From assembly GCF_003202155.1 (NCBI RefSeq), contig NZ_QFLI01000006.1:1-64000 (forward strand): 64,000 bases of DNA. The letters are read 5' to 3'. This DNA is from Marinifilum breve (GTDB lineage Bacteria > Bacteroidota > Bacteroidia > Bacteroidales > Marinifilaceae). Below, in pieces: positions 46,482 to 55,462 of this stretch. The position numbers were made by a program, and so were the translations under genes. Position 1 is the first letter of the stretch. Each line of letters opens with the position of its first letter. The notes beneath the pieces were generated by a model. That model saw only the letters and a program-made list of their open reading frames with translations. It made no database searches and had not been told where the DNA came from.

Positions 46482-47921
46482 TTAGCTTTTAGATATTCTT
46501 CTGATCTTTATATTAAGGTAGGCCATAGCAATGGTTACAAACGGACTTATAATATTAAAAAAGCAGAAAGGAGCGAACGCTGCTGTGGCTACTCCCAGTG
46601 CTCCTGCCTGGGCAGCCCCACAGGTATTCCAAGGTACCAATACCGAGGTAACCGTTCCAGAGTCTTCCAATGTTCTACTCAAAACTTCAGGCTTTAAATC
46701 CTGATCTTGATATGATTTTGCAAACATTCTTCCTGTTACTACTATAGATATGTATTGATCGGATGCGGTTAGATTTAAGAATCCACAACTAATAGCAGTA
46801 GTGGTAACCAGTGAACCTGTTGAATGAACCGCCTTCAGCATGGTTTCTGTTATCTTCTTTAAGATACCCGCTGTTTCCAGGATACCACTAAATACCATTG
46901 CTGTCAATATCAGCCAAATTGTATTTAGCATTCCCTTCATACCGCCAGTAGAGAGTAAATCTTGTATGTTTTCATTATCAACAGGAACACTGATATCTGT
47001 AAAAATGGATTTCATGACCACATCGTAGCTTGCTTGCACAAATGATGTACTATCCGATAATTGCTTGATGATTTGTGGTTGAAAGATAATAGCGAATATT
47101 CCACCTATTAATGTACCGGCAAAAATTGCTGGCAATGCAGGTACCTTTTTGCTGATGATTACAAATAATAATATAGGCACCAAAAACAACCATGGTGTAA
47201 TGGTAAAGTTTGCTTTTATGGCAGATTGAACTTGTTGAATACTTTCTGGGTCGATTTCGCCATGTTTTGTGAATCCTATAATAAGGAATATTACCAATGT
47301 AATTAATATAGATGGTACAGTTGTGTACATCATGTAACGAATGTGTACGAACAAATCTACATTGGCCATGGCTGGAGCCAGGTTAGTTGTGTCGGATAGG
47401 GGAGAAACCTTATCGCCAAAGTATGCGCCCGAAATAATTGCTCCTGCAACCAAAGCAGGATTAATCTCCATGGCATTTCCAATTCCCAGCAAGGCAACTC
47501 CAATGGTGGCAATGGTCGACCATGACGAACCTGATACCACAGAAACGATAGCGCATATGATTACTGACAACATCAAGAACAGTTTTGGATTCAGGAATTC
47601 CAGTCCATAATATATCATGGCAGGCACAACACCCGATATCATCCAGGTTCCTGCTAAGGATCCAATCAGCAATAATATCAACATAGATGGCATGGCCGTT
47701 CCAATGCTTTTTACAAATCCTTTTTGAAGGTCATCCCATCCTTTACCTTGTCGTAAGGCAATAATGCCTCCAACCGCAGCAGCTATCAATAAGGAAAATT
47801 GGTTGGCACCTTCAATGGCTACATCGCCAAAAACAATGGCGTTGATACTAAGTAATACAATTAATAATAGTATGGGAATTAAAGCTTCCCCAAGCGAGAG
47901 GGATTTGTTGGTTTGGGTCAT
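46482..47921 (-). CDS. NhaC-family Na+/H+ antiporter
   Basis: The 479-residue inner-membrane protein has about 12 hydrophobic segments. It shows NhaC-family blocks such as GSSWSTIATIGVALLGIG, ISGAYFGDKVSPLSDTTNLAPAM (the DKxSPLSDTTN signature) and VPWNTCGAAQAGALGVATAAFAPF. The family exchanges Na+ for H+ and some members import metabolites such as malate against lactate. With the Na+-pumping NQR encoded at 54-60 kb, a role in sodium and pH balance is likely. The gene stands alone behind pruA on the same strand. Confidence 0.94.
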   Translation of the reverse strand: MTQTNKSLSLGEALIPILLLIVLLSINAIVFGDVAIEGANQFSLLIAAAVGGIIALRQGKGWDDLQKGFVKSIGTAMPSMLILLLIGSLAGTWMISGVVPAMIYYGLEFLNPKLFLMLSVIICAIVSVVSGSSWSTIATIGVALLGIGNAMEINPALVAGAIISGAYFGDKVSPLSDTTNLAPAMANVDLFVHIRYMMYTTVPSILITLVIFLIIGFTKHGEIDPESIQQVQSAIKANFTITPWLFLVPILLFVIISKKVPALPAIFAGTLIGGIFAIIFQPQIIKQLSDSTSFVQASYDVVMKSIFTDISVPVDNENIQDLLSTGGMKGMLNTIWLILTAMVFSGILETAGILKKITETMLKAVHSTGSLVTTTAISCGFLNLTASDQYISIVVTGRMFAKSYQDQDLKPEVLSRTLEDSGTVTSVLVPWNTCGAAQAGALGVATAAFAPFCFFNIISPFVTIAMAYLNIKIRRISKS

Positions 47922-48155
47922 GAGTTGGGTTTTGGGTTAGTAAGAGCTCATGAACTTACAAAAAAACCTTGTGAAATGGAATATAAAACAATAACACTTG
48001 TTAAATTTATAATCTGAAACGAAATCGAAATTGTTGTGCTATCTACCGAAATTAGCATGGCAAACATCGAAAGAATTTTAGATTGAAGTATTGATTCCTT
48101 TATTTTGATTGTAGATCATGATCAATAGAACAGATGTTTCACTAAAACAATAATC

Positions 48156-48941
48156 ATGAAAACAGAACAAATGAAAAGAATAAAACTGATTGGATTTTTT
48201 ATCGTTCTTCTTGTGGCCACTCAATCTTGTGTAGTGAGTTCATTGCACCCATTGTATACCGATAGCGATAGAGTACATTTGGATGAACTGGACGGCGTAT
48301 GGATAGAGAATGACGAAGTAAGGTATGAAATAACAACAATTGTGGATACAACGGACATGGCAGATATGCTAGAGAAAATGGAATCTGTCTCCAAATTAAA
48401 GCATAAAGTTGGATCTAAATTAAAAGTAAAATACAAAGATACTAATAATGTAACTGTGACTAAAGATTCTATAACAGGACAATTTGTGGTTAACGGCGCA
48501 TTGGATCACAAACAAATAATGCATTATTTGTATCCTGATACAAGAAAACATTATCAGATTAAAACCTTCTTTGAAAAAGACACCAGCATTTTTGATGCGG
48601 TATTATCTAAATTAAATGGTAATTATTTTTTGGATGTTATACCCAACGATGCTTTCTTGGAAGAAAAACTTGCGGAAAGTCCAGCAATAGGTATGCTTCT
48701 TCCTACTCATATGTTTTTTAAAATCGAGGTTAATGAAGATCAGTTGGTTTTAAACTCAATAGAACCAGATGACTTTAAGAAGTTATTAAAAAGCAATCGT
48801 GTTCGTGTTGAGTACATCGAACGAGATGATAATGTTATTATTACTGCACCTACAGAAGAAATTCAAAAATTTCTTGTAAAATTTGCAGATTCCGAGTTGT
48901 TTAATGAGAAAGATAAAGGAATCTTGAAAAGAATAAAATGA
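48156..48941 (+). CDS. predicted lipoprotein in the LytS/LytT operon
   Basis: The 261-residue protein begins with a lipoprotein signal (lipobox ATQSC, Cys25) and continues with a short conserved-looking VVSSLHPLYTDSDRVHLDELDGVWIENDE stretch and an otherwise acidic, strand-rich sequence. No known domain is recognised. A second in-frame ATG at 48171 would also give the signal peptide. Its last four bases overlap the histidine-kinase start (ATGA), so it is translationally coupled to the sensor and may modulate it or be its envelope partner. That role is inferred from context only. Confidence 0.82.
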   Translation: MKTEQMKRIKLIGFFIVLLVATQSCVVSSLHPLYTDSDRVHLDELDGVWIENDEVRYEITTIVDTTDMADMLEKMESVSKLKHKVGSKLKVKYKDTNNVTVTKDSITGQFVVNGALDHKQIMHYLYPDTRKHYQIKTFFEKDTSIFDAVLSKLNGNYFLDVIPNDAFLEEKLAESPAIGMLLPTHMFFKIEVNEDQLVLNSIEPDDFKKLLKSNRVRVEYIERDDNVIITAPTEEIQKFLVKFADSELFNEKDKGILKRIK

Positions 48942-50008
48942 TCAATAGTATTAAGAGTATGCTAAGCAAACTAATCCAAAACAGAATAGTGCATCACATT
49001 CTGTTTTGGATGCTTTCATTCTATACACTGCTACAGTTCTTTGCTTTGCAGGAAGACATATCTAAAATTGATGTGGTGTATACGGGATTGTTTCATATCA
49101 GCTTGGTATTTGGAGTATATGTAAATGTGCTCTTATTAATTCCGAATTTATTAAAGCGAGAGAAATACGTATTGCATGCTATTGGTTTTGTTGGATTATG
49201 GCTTGCTGTTGCTTACTTAAATGAATTTACATTCGAACATTTAAGTGATTGGATTGCTCCTGATTACTTCTTTATATCCTCGTATGAGATAAATGAGCTA
49301 TTAAAATTTAGTATTGTGTACCTCGGTTTGAGTACCTTATTGAAACTTTCAAAATCGTGGTTTAGAATAATTGAAGCAGAGAAGAAGTTGGTTGAGTTGA
49401 AACAGAAGCAATCGGAAACCGAATTGCTGGCTCTCAAATCTAATATCCATCCACACTTCTTATTCAATAACTTGAACTCTTTGTATGCATTGGCCAGAAA
49501 GAAATCGGATGAAACACCAAAGTACATTCTTCAGTTATCAGATTTAATGCGTTACATGATTTATGAAAGTAATGATCAGTATGTAGAATTGGAAAAAGAA
49601 ATCAACTATATCACCAACTACCTGGAATTACAGAAACTAAGATGCAAGAACAAAACCCGAATTCAGTACATGATTGAAGGGGAACTTGGTGCTCAGAAAA
49701 TCGCTCCTTTTTTAATGATCCCATTTATTGAGAATAGTTTTAAGCATGGTGGATTAAATCAGTTGGAACGCGATGTAATTGATTTGATGATTAGAATTGA
49801 AAACGATCAATTGGAAATGAATTTGAAAAATTCCATTCCGCAACAATCCCGAAAAGAAATAGATCCTATTGGAGGATTTGGAATAGAAAATGTAAAAAGC
49901 CGATTGGAATCCTTATACCCAAACAAACATGAGCTACATTTATCGAAACAAGAAGATGAATTTACTGTAGCCCTTAAAATTGACCTGAACCATGAACCGA
50001 GACACTGA
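48938..50008 (+). CDS. LytS/YehU-type sensor histidine kinase
   Basis: The 356-residue kinase has four membrane helices in the first 145 residues, a short coiled linker and a His_kinase domain whose phospho-acceptor is in the HPHFLFNNLNSLY motif (His173), followed by an HATPase with the N-box IPFIENSFKHGG and the GGFGIENVKSRL G-box. It lacks a periplasmic sensing domain of any size, so it probably senses through its membrane helices. It overlaps the upstream lipoprotein gene by 4 bp and the response regulator by 17 bp, making a tight three-gene operon. Confidence 0.94.
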   Translation: MINSIKSMLSKLIQNRIVHHILFWMLSFYTLLQFFALQEDISKIDVVYTGLFHISLVFGVYVNVLLLIPNLLKREKYVLHAIGFVGLWLAVAYLNEFTFEHLSDWIAPDYFFISSYEINELLKFSIVYLGLSTLLKLSKSWFRIIEAEKKLVELKQKQSETELLALKSNIHPHFLFNNLNSLYALARKKSDETPKYILQLSDLMRYMIYESNDQYVELEKEINYITNYLELQKLRCKNKTRIQYMIEGELGAQKIAPFLMIPFIENSFKHGGLNQLERDVIDLMIRIENDQLEMNLKNSIPQQSRKEIDPIGGFGIENVKSRLESLYPNKHELHLSKQEDEFTVALKIDLNHEPRH

Positions 50009-50702
50009 TAAAACATACAATTGCATTATTGTTGAAGATGAGCCTTTATCGCAAGAGATTTTGGAATCTTACCTTCAGGATTGTCCGCAGCTAAAGCTAA
50101 AAGCCATATGTAACGATGCTTTGGAAGCAAATCAAATCTTTCTAAAGGAATCGGTAGATTTGTTGTTTTTGGATATTAACATGCCAAAAATGAATGGAAT
50201 TGAGTGGTTGAAAAGTTTGGATCAATCACCCAAGGTAATATTTACCACAGCATATCCTGAGTATGCCGTTGAAGGTTTTGATTTGAATGCGTTGGATTAC
50301 CTTTTAAAACCATTCTCTTTCGAGCGATTTTTACGATCGGTAAATAAATTCTTGTCTTTGCAGGATAAAGTTGATGCCAAGTCAGAAAATCAGGAAGAAA
50401 CCATTTTGGTAAAATCAAATAAGAAAACCTACTTGCTAAAACCTTCGGAATTAAACTATATTGAATCGGAAGGAGATTATTTAAAACTCCAAAGGGAAGA
50501 TGATTGCCTGGTAATTCATGATACTTTAAAAAACTTTCAGACCAAGTTGCCACCAAAGGAGTTTTTACGCATTCACCGATCATTCATTATCAACCTGAGC
50601 AAAATTGATTTTTTGGAAGGCAATCAGGTTTGTATTGCCAAGCAAATGGTACCTATTGCAAACTCATATAAGGATCAATTGATGCAGTTAATTCAGAAAT
50701 GA
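49992..50702 (+). CDS. LytTR-type response regulator
   Basis: The 236-residue protein has a receiver domain with Glu15-Asp16, phospho-acceptor Asp61 (LLFLDINMPKMNG) and the Lys of LLKPFSFERF, then a LytTR DNA-binding domain of about 135-236 (KTYLLKPSELNYIESEGDYLKL, FLRIHRSFIINLSKIDFLEG). It is the partner of the preceding LytS-type kinase and binds paired direct repeats in the promoters of its targets. The 17-bp overlap with the kinase gene argues for coordinated translation. Targets are not apparent; the operon itself is a candidate. Confidence 0.95.
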   Translation: MNRDTDKTYNCIIVEDEPLSQEILESYLQDCPQLKLKAICNDALEANQIFLKESVDLLFLDINMPKMNGIEWLKSLDQSPKVIFTTAYPEYAVEGFDLNALDYLLKPFSFERFLRSVNKFLSLQDKVDAKSENQEETILVKSNKKTYLLKPSELNYIESEGDYLKLQREDDCLVIHDTLKNFQTKLPPKEFLRIHRSFIINLSKIDFLEGNQVCIAKQMVPIANSYKDQLMQLIQK

Positions 50703-50809
50703 AGCTTGAAATTCCATGAAAGGTTTCCAATTGATCCTAAATCATTATGAAAGCTCAGAGAAACAGTAAGAAAATGATGGATAGAGCTTTCTGAGCGGAA
50801 AAAAGAGTT

Positions 50810-50970
50810 AAAAAGTACGAGAAAATATTAAGAAGGTGTGGGAAAATGCCTCGGGACTTTGGGGAATTGCTAAAAAGTGTGGGAAAACCACAAAAAAGCG
50901 ACAGGAAGTCAGGGAAAAGTGAGGGGAAAAGTTAAAAAGCTGGGGGAATGATCAAAAAGTGACAGAAAGT
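50810..50970. repeat. purine-rich array of AAAAAG(T/C) and GGGAA words at about 20-22 bp
   Basis: GGGAA or close variants start at 50840, 50862, 50881, 50903, 50924, 50944 and about 50963, and AAAAAG(T/C) words recur between them (50872, about 50893, 50934, 50954). The strand is strongly purine-biased. It fills the gap between the convergent lytT and bioB genes; no ORF is present. Confidence 0.72.
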
Positions 50971-50980
50971 CAGATAAAAA

Positions 50981-51004
50981 GAGCTTCATTAACAAATGAA
51001 GCTC
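50981..51004 (-). terminator. bioB terminator
   Basis: GAGCTTCATT pairs with AATGAAGCTC (10 bp, 4-nt loop). On the minus strand it is followed by TTTTTATCTG. Confidence 0.9.
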
Positions 51005-51017
51005 TCTGTGTAGTATC

Positions 51018-51995
51018 TTAATTTTCTTCCAAAGTCGTCAATTCATGGTATTTGGTTGGAGTTAACCCCAACTGACCAAGCAAGTGTTCATCTTCATTGA
51101 TGGTCATGTTATCAACAGTCAAAAGCTTATCTCCAAAGAAGATTGAATTTGCACCGGCAAGGAAACAAAGAGCTTGTCCTTCCTGGCTATAATGCGTTCT
51201 ACCCGCTGCAAAAGCAACAACGGTTTTAGGCATTAAAATACGTGCAGTTGCAATGGCACGAACCATTTCGAAAATACCAATGGTTTCTTTGCCATAGAAT
51301 GGAGTTCCCTCAACAGGTACCAATGAGTTCAAAGGAACATTGTATGGATGATTATCCTGATTCGCCAAAGTACGAAGCATTTCAATTCGGTCTTCGTCGT
51401 TTTCGCCCATTCCCAAAATACCACCAGAACAATATTGAATTCCTGCTTCCTGTAGGTTAGCAAGAGTTTCCAATCTTTCAGCGTAGGTTCTTGTAGTGGT
51501 GATGTTAGGATAATGACGCTCGGAAGTATCAATATTGTGATTTACGGCAGTAATACCCAATTCAGCCAATTTGTGAGCTTTTTCTTTGTTGATCATTCCC
51601 ATGGTACAACAAACCTCTAAGCCCATTTTTTTCAATTCGGTAATCATTTCTGCAATTTCATCGAAACGATCATCGCGGTTTCCATCTCTACCAGCCGAGC
51701 TAAGGCAAACACGCTTTACACCATTTTCTTTGGCAAATTTAGCCTCTTCTAAAACTTTCTCTAAGCTTAACTTTTCTGGCTTTACATGAGTATTGTATCT
51801 TGCCGATTGCGCACAGTATTTGCAATCTTGTGAACATGCTCCGGTACGTACCGAGATCAAGGTATTCATGTTCATTTTTGAAGGATCGTGATATTTTCTG
51901 TGAATGTTCGAAGCACGATTCACCAAATCAAGCAATGGTAGATTGTAAATTTCTTTAACTTCTTCGTGAGTCCAGTTGTTTCTAATGTCAGTCAT
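51018..51995 (-). CDS. bioB: biotin synthase
   Basis: BioB is a radical-SAM enzyme that inserts sulfur into dethiobiotin. The 325-residue protein has the CxxxCxxC cluster motif in CSQDCKYCAQ (Cys54, Cys58, Cys61), the downstream cysteines CLSSAGR and CCTMG for the [2Fe-2S] sulfur donor, and the YCSGGILGMGE block. The other bio genes are absent from the window. It lies 21 bp behind a small 118-residue gene on the same strand, with which it is probably co-transcribed. Confidence 0.96.
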   Translation of the reverse strand: MTDIRNNWTHEEVKEIYNLPLLDLVNRASNIHRKYHDPSKMNMNTLISVRTGACSQDCKYCAQSARYNTHVKPEKLSLEKVLEEAKFAKENGVKRVCLSSAGRDGNRDDRFDEIAEMITELKKMGLEVCCTMGMINKEKAHKLAELGITAVNHNIDTSERHYPNITTTRTYAERLETLANLQEAGIQYCSGGILGMGENDEDRIEMLRTLANQDNHPYNVPLNSLVPVEGTPFYGKETIGIFEMVRAIATARILMPKTVVAFAAGRTHYSQEGQALCFLAGANSIFFGDKLLTVDNMTINEDEHLLGQLGLTPTKYHELTTLEEN

Positions 51996-52016
51996 AATAA
52001 GATTTTTCTAGTCAAT

Positions 52017-52373
52017 TTAATTTTTAGGATAGGATAAAGTATGAGCAGAAAGAATCTTATTCGACACTACGCCGGATTCTTTCCCATTGGTGATTTTTAT
52101 GCTTTCGTTTTGTATCACCAGCATTTCGATGATTTCGGATGCTATCAGATCCGGTTCATCTAATTCATTTTTATCCCGTCCGCTTTCTGGTAAAAAACAA
52201 AATCCCGAAAAGCCGGATTCTTTCGATGGAACCAATAGGTTGTAACTTGCGTTCATGTTGGAAATTTTAATTTCCTGATTCATGCTTGCAAATGCAGCAT
52301 ATGATTTTCTGCTCCATCGTCTGAATACCTGCAAATCCGATCTTTGCTTACCGATTTTTTGTACAGACGTCAT
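52017..52373 (-). CDS. small protein upstream of bioB with an RWSRKSYAAFAS motif
   Basis: This 118-residue ORF ends 21 bp before bioB and is the first gene of that unit. Residues 18-30 read FRRWSRKSYAAFA and are followed by NQEIKISNMNASYNLL. I recall similar RWSRKxYAxFASLxxxVxIG segments at the very start of some Bacteroidota vitamin-type TonB-dependent receptors and in small proteins beside them, but I cannot verify this here. The rest (residues 50-118) is polar with no recognised domain, no signal peptide cleavage site and no membrane helix. Function is unknown; a leader-type or regulatory role for bioB is speculation. The sequence from 52374 to 52589 upstream contains nothing else I can support. 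Confidence 0.62.
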   Translation of the reverse strand: MTSVQKIGKQRSDLQVFRRWSRKSYAAFASMNQEIKISNMNASYNLLVPSKESGFSGFCFLPESGRDKNELDEPDLIASEIIEMLVIQNESIKITNGKESGVVSNKILSAHTLSYPKN

Positions 52374-52589
52374 AATTGTTTGTTTTTATTTGAAAAACAC
52401 AAGATAATGATTCTTGGTATTTCGGATTCAAAAGTATTGTTTTTTTTCTTTTTGAAAATGATTGTACAACATACAAGAAAGACGCAGATTTATATGAGGA
52501 TGTATGATTTACGCAGATTTACTTGTAAATACATTGTAATTAAATCAGTGTTGATCTTACCATTTCATAACACAATCAGCGTCTAAAAA

Positions 52590-53879
52590 TTAAAATCTCG
52601 CTGTAGATTTAATGGTTTTATATCCAATAAGCATATCGTAATTCAAAGCTATATCGTGATAATAAACATAGATGATATAGTTGTTTTCGGTTTCCCAATG
52701 GTTTCCTTCAATATATCCGGTATCAGGAATTTTGGTTTTGTGATCGACCAATGCAAATTGATAATTGTAATAACCTTGTTTCAGGAATATTTTCGAGATG
52801 TAGGCTCCTCTGTCGAAATCATAGTGCATTTTGTTTCGTTCATTGCATTGCCAGTTGTTAAAATTGCCATGTACATATAAGTCACCATGCTTTAAATCAT
52901 TGTCCATTGGCAAGGTAAATGTGATGTATGCATAATCAGCTTCAGTTTCTGGAATATCACGCTCTTGCACTTCTACAAGGTAATTGCCATTGATATCCTG
53001 CTCGAAAATGTATTGCTTAAAATGACGATTGTTTCCTGGCGAAAGTATTACCGAAGTTGTATCGTTCTCGCTGGTAATTTCTCGAATATACCTGGTTTGA
53101 TACCTCATGCTTTTTAAGTCGAAGTTTCGGAATTCGTTTCCTCCTGGGAATATATTTTCATCTTCGTAATCGAATACCAGTTCGTTTTTGCGGATGAAAA
53201 TTGGCTTCAATCTTTTTTCCGTTCCATCAAGGCGATTGTTTTGAGTAAGGATAACATTTAGATCGAGTTGTGGGTTGTCTATTTTAAAGTTAGGGTGAAA
53301 AATACTAAAATCAACTTCCTGGTGAGATTCCCTTTTTTCAATAGAAACAGGATGTTTTACGATTCCTTTAATTTCTACTTTCGAATCTAATACCATAAAT
53401 CGTTGTCGAATCACCACTTTTTCTGGATCGAAATCTTCGAATACTTCAATAACGTAATTCCCAGATAATTTTAGGCTGATATCATTGTTTGGAATTTTCA
53501 GACTATAGTGAATGTAATTCACATTGGTATTGAAAGAATGTTCGTAATCGGTAATCTGATTTTCTGCAAAACCATCCAAGAAATCAAATTCACTTAGCTC
53601 TGAATTGTACCAATTTTTATCACAATGTATAATTCTGTAAGAGTAATCTTGAATATTTTCTTTAATTTCGTCAAAGGAAAAAAGGAGCTGATTATCTCCT
53701 TCTAATTCGATTATCGGTGGAGCAAGTTCCCATCCAGTGGGAAATATTTGAACAGTATGAATGCTACTTTTCTTGATTTCATTGCGATATATAAGATCAA
53801 AATCGGACCCAAAGGTATTGTAAGTTGCTGAAATTGAAATCAAACTGAAGATGAATGATATAAGGAAAATTTTACGCAT
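52590..53879 (-). CDS. type IX secretion system plug protein (DUF5103 family)
   Basis: The 429-residue protein has a signal peptide (ending about residue 22, ISISATYNTFG region) and the DUF5103 layout: an N-terminal immunoglobulin-like domain with VQIFPTGWELAPPIIELEGDNQLLFSFDEIKENIQDYSYRIIHCD, a middle strand-rich domain, and a C-terminal part with DLYVHGNFNNWQCNERNKMHYD. Plug proteins of this family cap the SprA translocon on the periplasmic side in the T9SS of Bacteroidota. No other T9SS gene is nearby. It is divergent from the nqr operon. Confidence 0.9.
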   Translation of the reverse strand: MRKIFLISFIFSLISISATYNTFGSDFDLIYRNEIKKSSIHTVQIFPTGWELAPPIIELEGDNQLLFSFDEIKENIQDYSYRIIHCDKNWYNSELSEFDFLDGFAENQITDYEHSFNTNVNYIHYSLKIPNNDISLKLSGNYVIEVFEDFDPEKVVIRQRFMVLDSKVEIKGIVKHPVSIEKRESHQEVDFSIFHPNFKIDNPQLDLNVILTQNNRLDGTEKRLKPIFIRKNELVFDYEDENIFPGGNEFRNFDLKSMRYQTRYIREITSENDTTSVILSPGNNRHFKQYIFEQDINGNYLVEVQERDIPETEADYAYITFTLPMDNDLKHGDLYVHGNFNNWQCNERNKMHYDFDRGAYISKIFLKQGYYNYQFALVDHKTKIPDTGYIEGNHWETENNYIIYVYYHDIALNYDMLIGYKTIKSTARF

Positions 53880-53942
53880 ATTGATATGTATATATATTGG
53901 TTAAAAATAAACCAAAAACTTAAAAAATAAGAAATTGCTTTA

Positions 53943-53950
53943 TATATTTG
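53943..53950 (+). promoter_or_regulatory. nqr operon -7 box
   Basis: TATATTTG matches TAnnTTTG and lies about 135 bp before nqrA. The -33 region is not clear. Confidence 0.55.
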
Positions 53951-54085
53951 TGTGCGAATTTTTTAGATGTATTACAAAACATGTACTCAATCGTTTTAGA
54001 ACACATGCTTGCACTTGGTTCTATTATGAAATAGAGTATTATTTAGTTATTTTTGACGCAAATTAATAAAATCAAATAGTTTAAC

Positions 54086-55441
54086 ATGTCTGAAGTTAAA
54101 AAGATCAAAAAAGGCTTAGATATTAAGCTGATAGGAAAGGCTGAAAAAGTACTTGAAAAAGCTGATCGTTCTGAGACATACGCAATTAAACCTACCGATT
54201 TTCCTGGATTAACACCAAAATTAAAAGTTAAGGTTGATGCTGAAGTAAAGGCCGGAAGTCCTTTATTTTTCGATAAGTATAGCCCCGAAATTAATTTTGC
54301 TTCTCCAGTTAGTGGTAAAGTAATTGCCGTAAATAGAGGAGAACGAAGAAAGATTTTAGAAGTAGTTGTTCAAGCCGACGCAGAAATCCAATACGAAGAG
54401 TTTAAAAAAGCTGATCCGAATGGTCTTTCGCGCGAAGAGGTTAAAGAAGAGCTGCTTAAAAGTGGTCTTTGGGCCTACATTCGTCAACGTCCTTACGACG
54501 TTATTGCGAATCCACAGGAAATGCCAAAAGCAATTTTCGTTTCTGCATTCGATTCAGCGCCATTGGCTGCCGATGTTGATTTCCTTTTAGAGGGAGAAGC
54601 AGAAGCATTCCAAGCAGGTATTGATGCTCTTGCAAAATTAACCGACGGAAAAGTTCATTTGAACATTAATCCAAACATGAATCAGGCAAAAATGTTTTCA
54701 GAAGTTAAGAATGCTACTGTAAACAAATTTGCAGGTGTTCACCCAGCGGGTAATGTTGGTGTACAAATTCACCACATCGATCCAATTAACAAAGGTGAAG
54801 TTGCTTGGGTTGTTCGTCCTCAAGAGGTAGTTTTCATTGGTCGTTTGTTCCAGAAAGGTATTTACGATGTAAGTCGTAAGGTTGCACTTTGTGGTTCTGA
54901 AGTAAAAACACCATGTTATTTCGAAACCATTACTGGAGCTTCAGTTCGAAACATTTTAAAAGGTAAACTTAAGGATGACGAGAAGATTCGTGTAATTTCA
55001 GGAAACGTATTAACTGGAAAACATATTCCAGAAGATGGTTTCATTGGAATGTATGATTCTCAGATTACAGTAATTCCTGAAGGAGACAAGCATGAATTTT
55101 TAGGCTGGGCATTGCCAGGTTTAAATAAATTCTCAATGTCAAAATCCTTCTTCTCTTGGTTGACTCCAAACAAACAATACCGTTTGGATGCTAACTTACA
55201 TGGAGAGCACCGTGCTTACGTTGTTTCCGGAGAGTATGAGAAAGTTCTTCCTATGGATGTATTACCTGTTCACCTAATTAAATCTATTTTGGTTGAAGAT
55301 ATTGACCAAATGGAACAGTTAGGTATTTATGAAGTTGCACCAGAAGATTTCGCCTTATGTGAATTCGTATGTACTTCAAAAATTGATGTTCAGGATATCG
55401 TACGTCAGGGAATTGATCTGATGATTAAAGAAATGAGCTAA
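54086..55441 (+). CDS. nqrA: Na+-translocating NADH:quinone reductase subunit A
   Basis: NqrA is the peripheral cytosolic subunit of Na+-NQR and contributes to the quinone site. The 451-residue protein shows the IKKGLDIKLIGKAEK N-terminus, a biotinyl-lipoyl-like domain (VKAGSPLFFDKYSPEINFASPVSGKVIAVNRGERRK) and the RPYDVIANPQEMPKAIFVSAFDSAPLAAD block conserved in the family. It starts the six-gene nqr operon and is 21 bp from nqrB. Confidence 0.97.
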   Translation: MSEVKKIKKGLDIKLIGKAEKVLEKADRSETYAIKPTDFPGLTPKLKVKVDAEVKAGSPLFFDKYSPEINFASPVSGKVIAVNRGERRKILEVVVQADAEIQYEEFKKADPNGLSREEVKEELLKSGLWAYIRQRPYDVIANPQEMPKAIFVSAFDSAPLAADVDFLLEGEAEAFQAGIDALAKLTDGKVHLNINPNMNQAKMFSEVKNATVNKFAGVHPAGNVGVQIHHIDPINKGEVAWVVRPQEVVFIGRLFQKGIYDVSRKVALCGSEVKTPCYFETITGASVRNILKGKLKDDEKIRVISGNVLTGKHIPEDGFIGMYDSQITVIPEGDKHEFLGWALPGLNKFSMSKSFFSWLTPNKQYRLDANLHGEHRAYVVSGEYEKVLPMDVLPVHLIKSILVEDIDQMEQLGIYEVAPEDFALCEFVCTSKIDVQDIVRQGIDLMIKEMS

Positions 55442-55462
55442 AAAAACGGATAATAATATACA

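Noticed and set aside
52344-52586. An 80-codon plus-strand ORF between the small bioB-linked gene and the T9SS plug gene
   Set aside because: It overlaps the start of the bioB-linked gene on the other strand, has no recognisable features and no promoter box.
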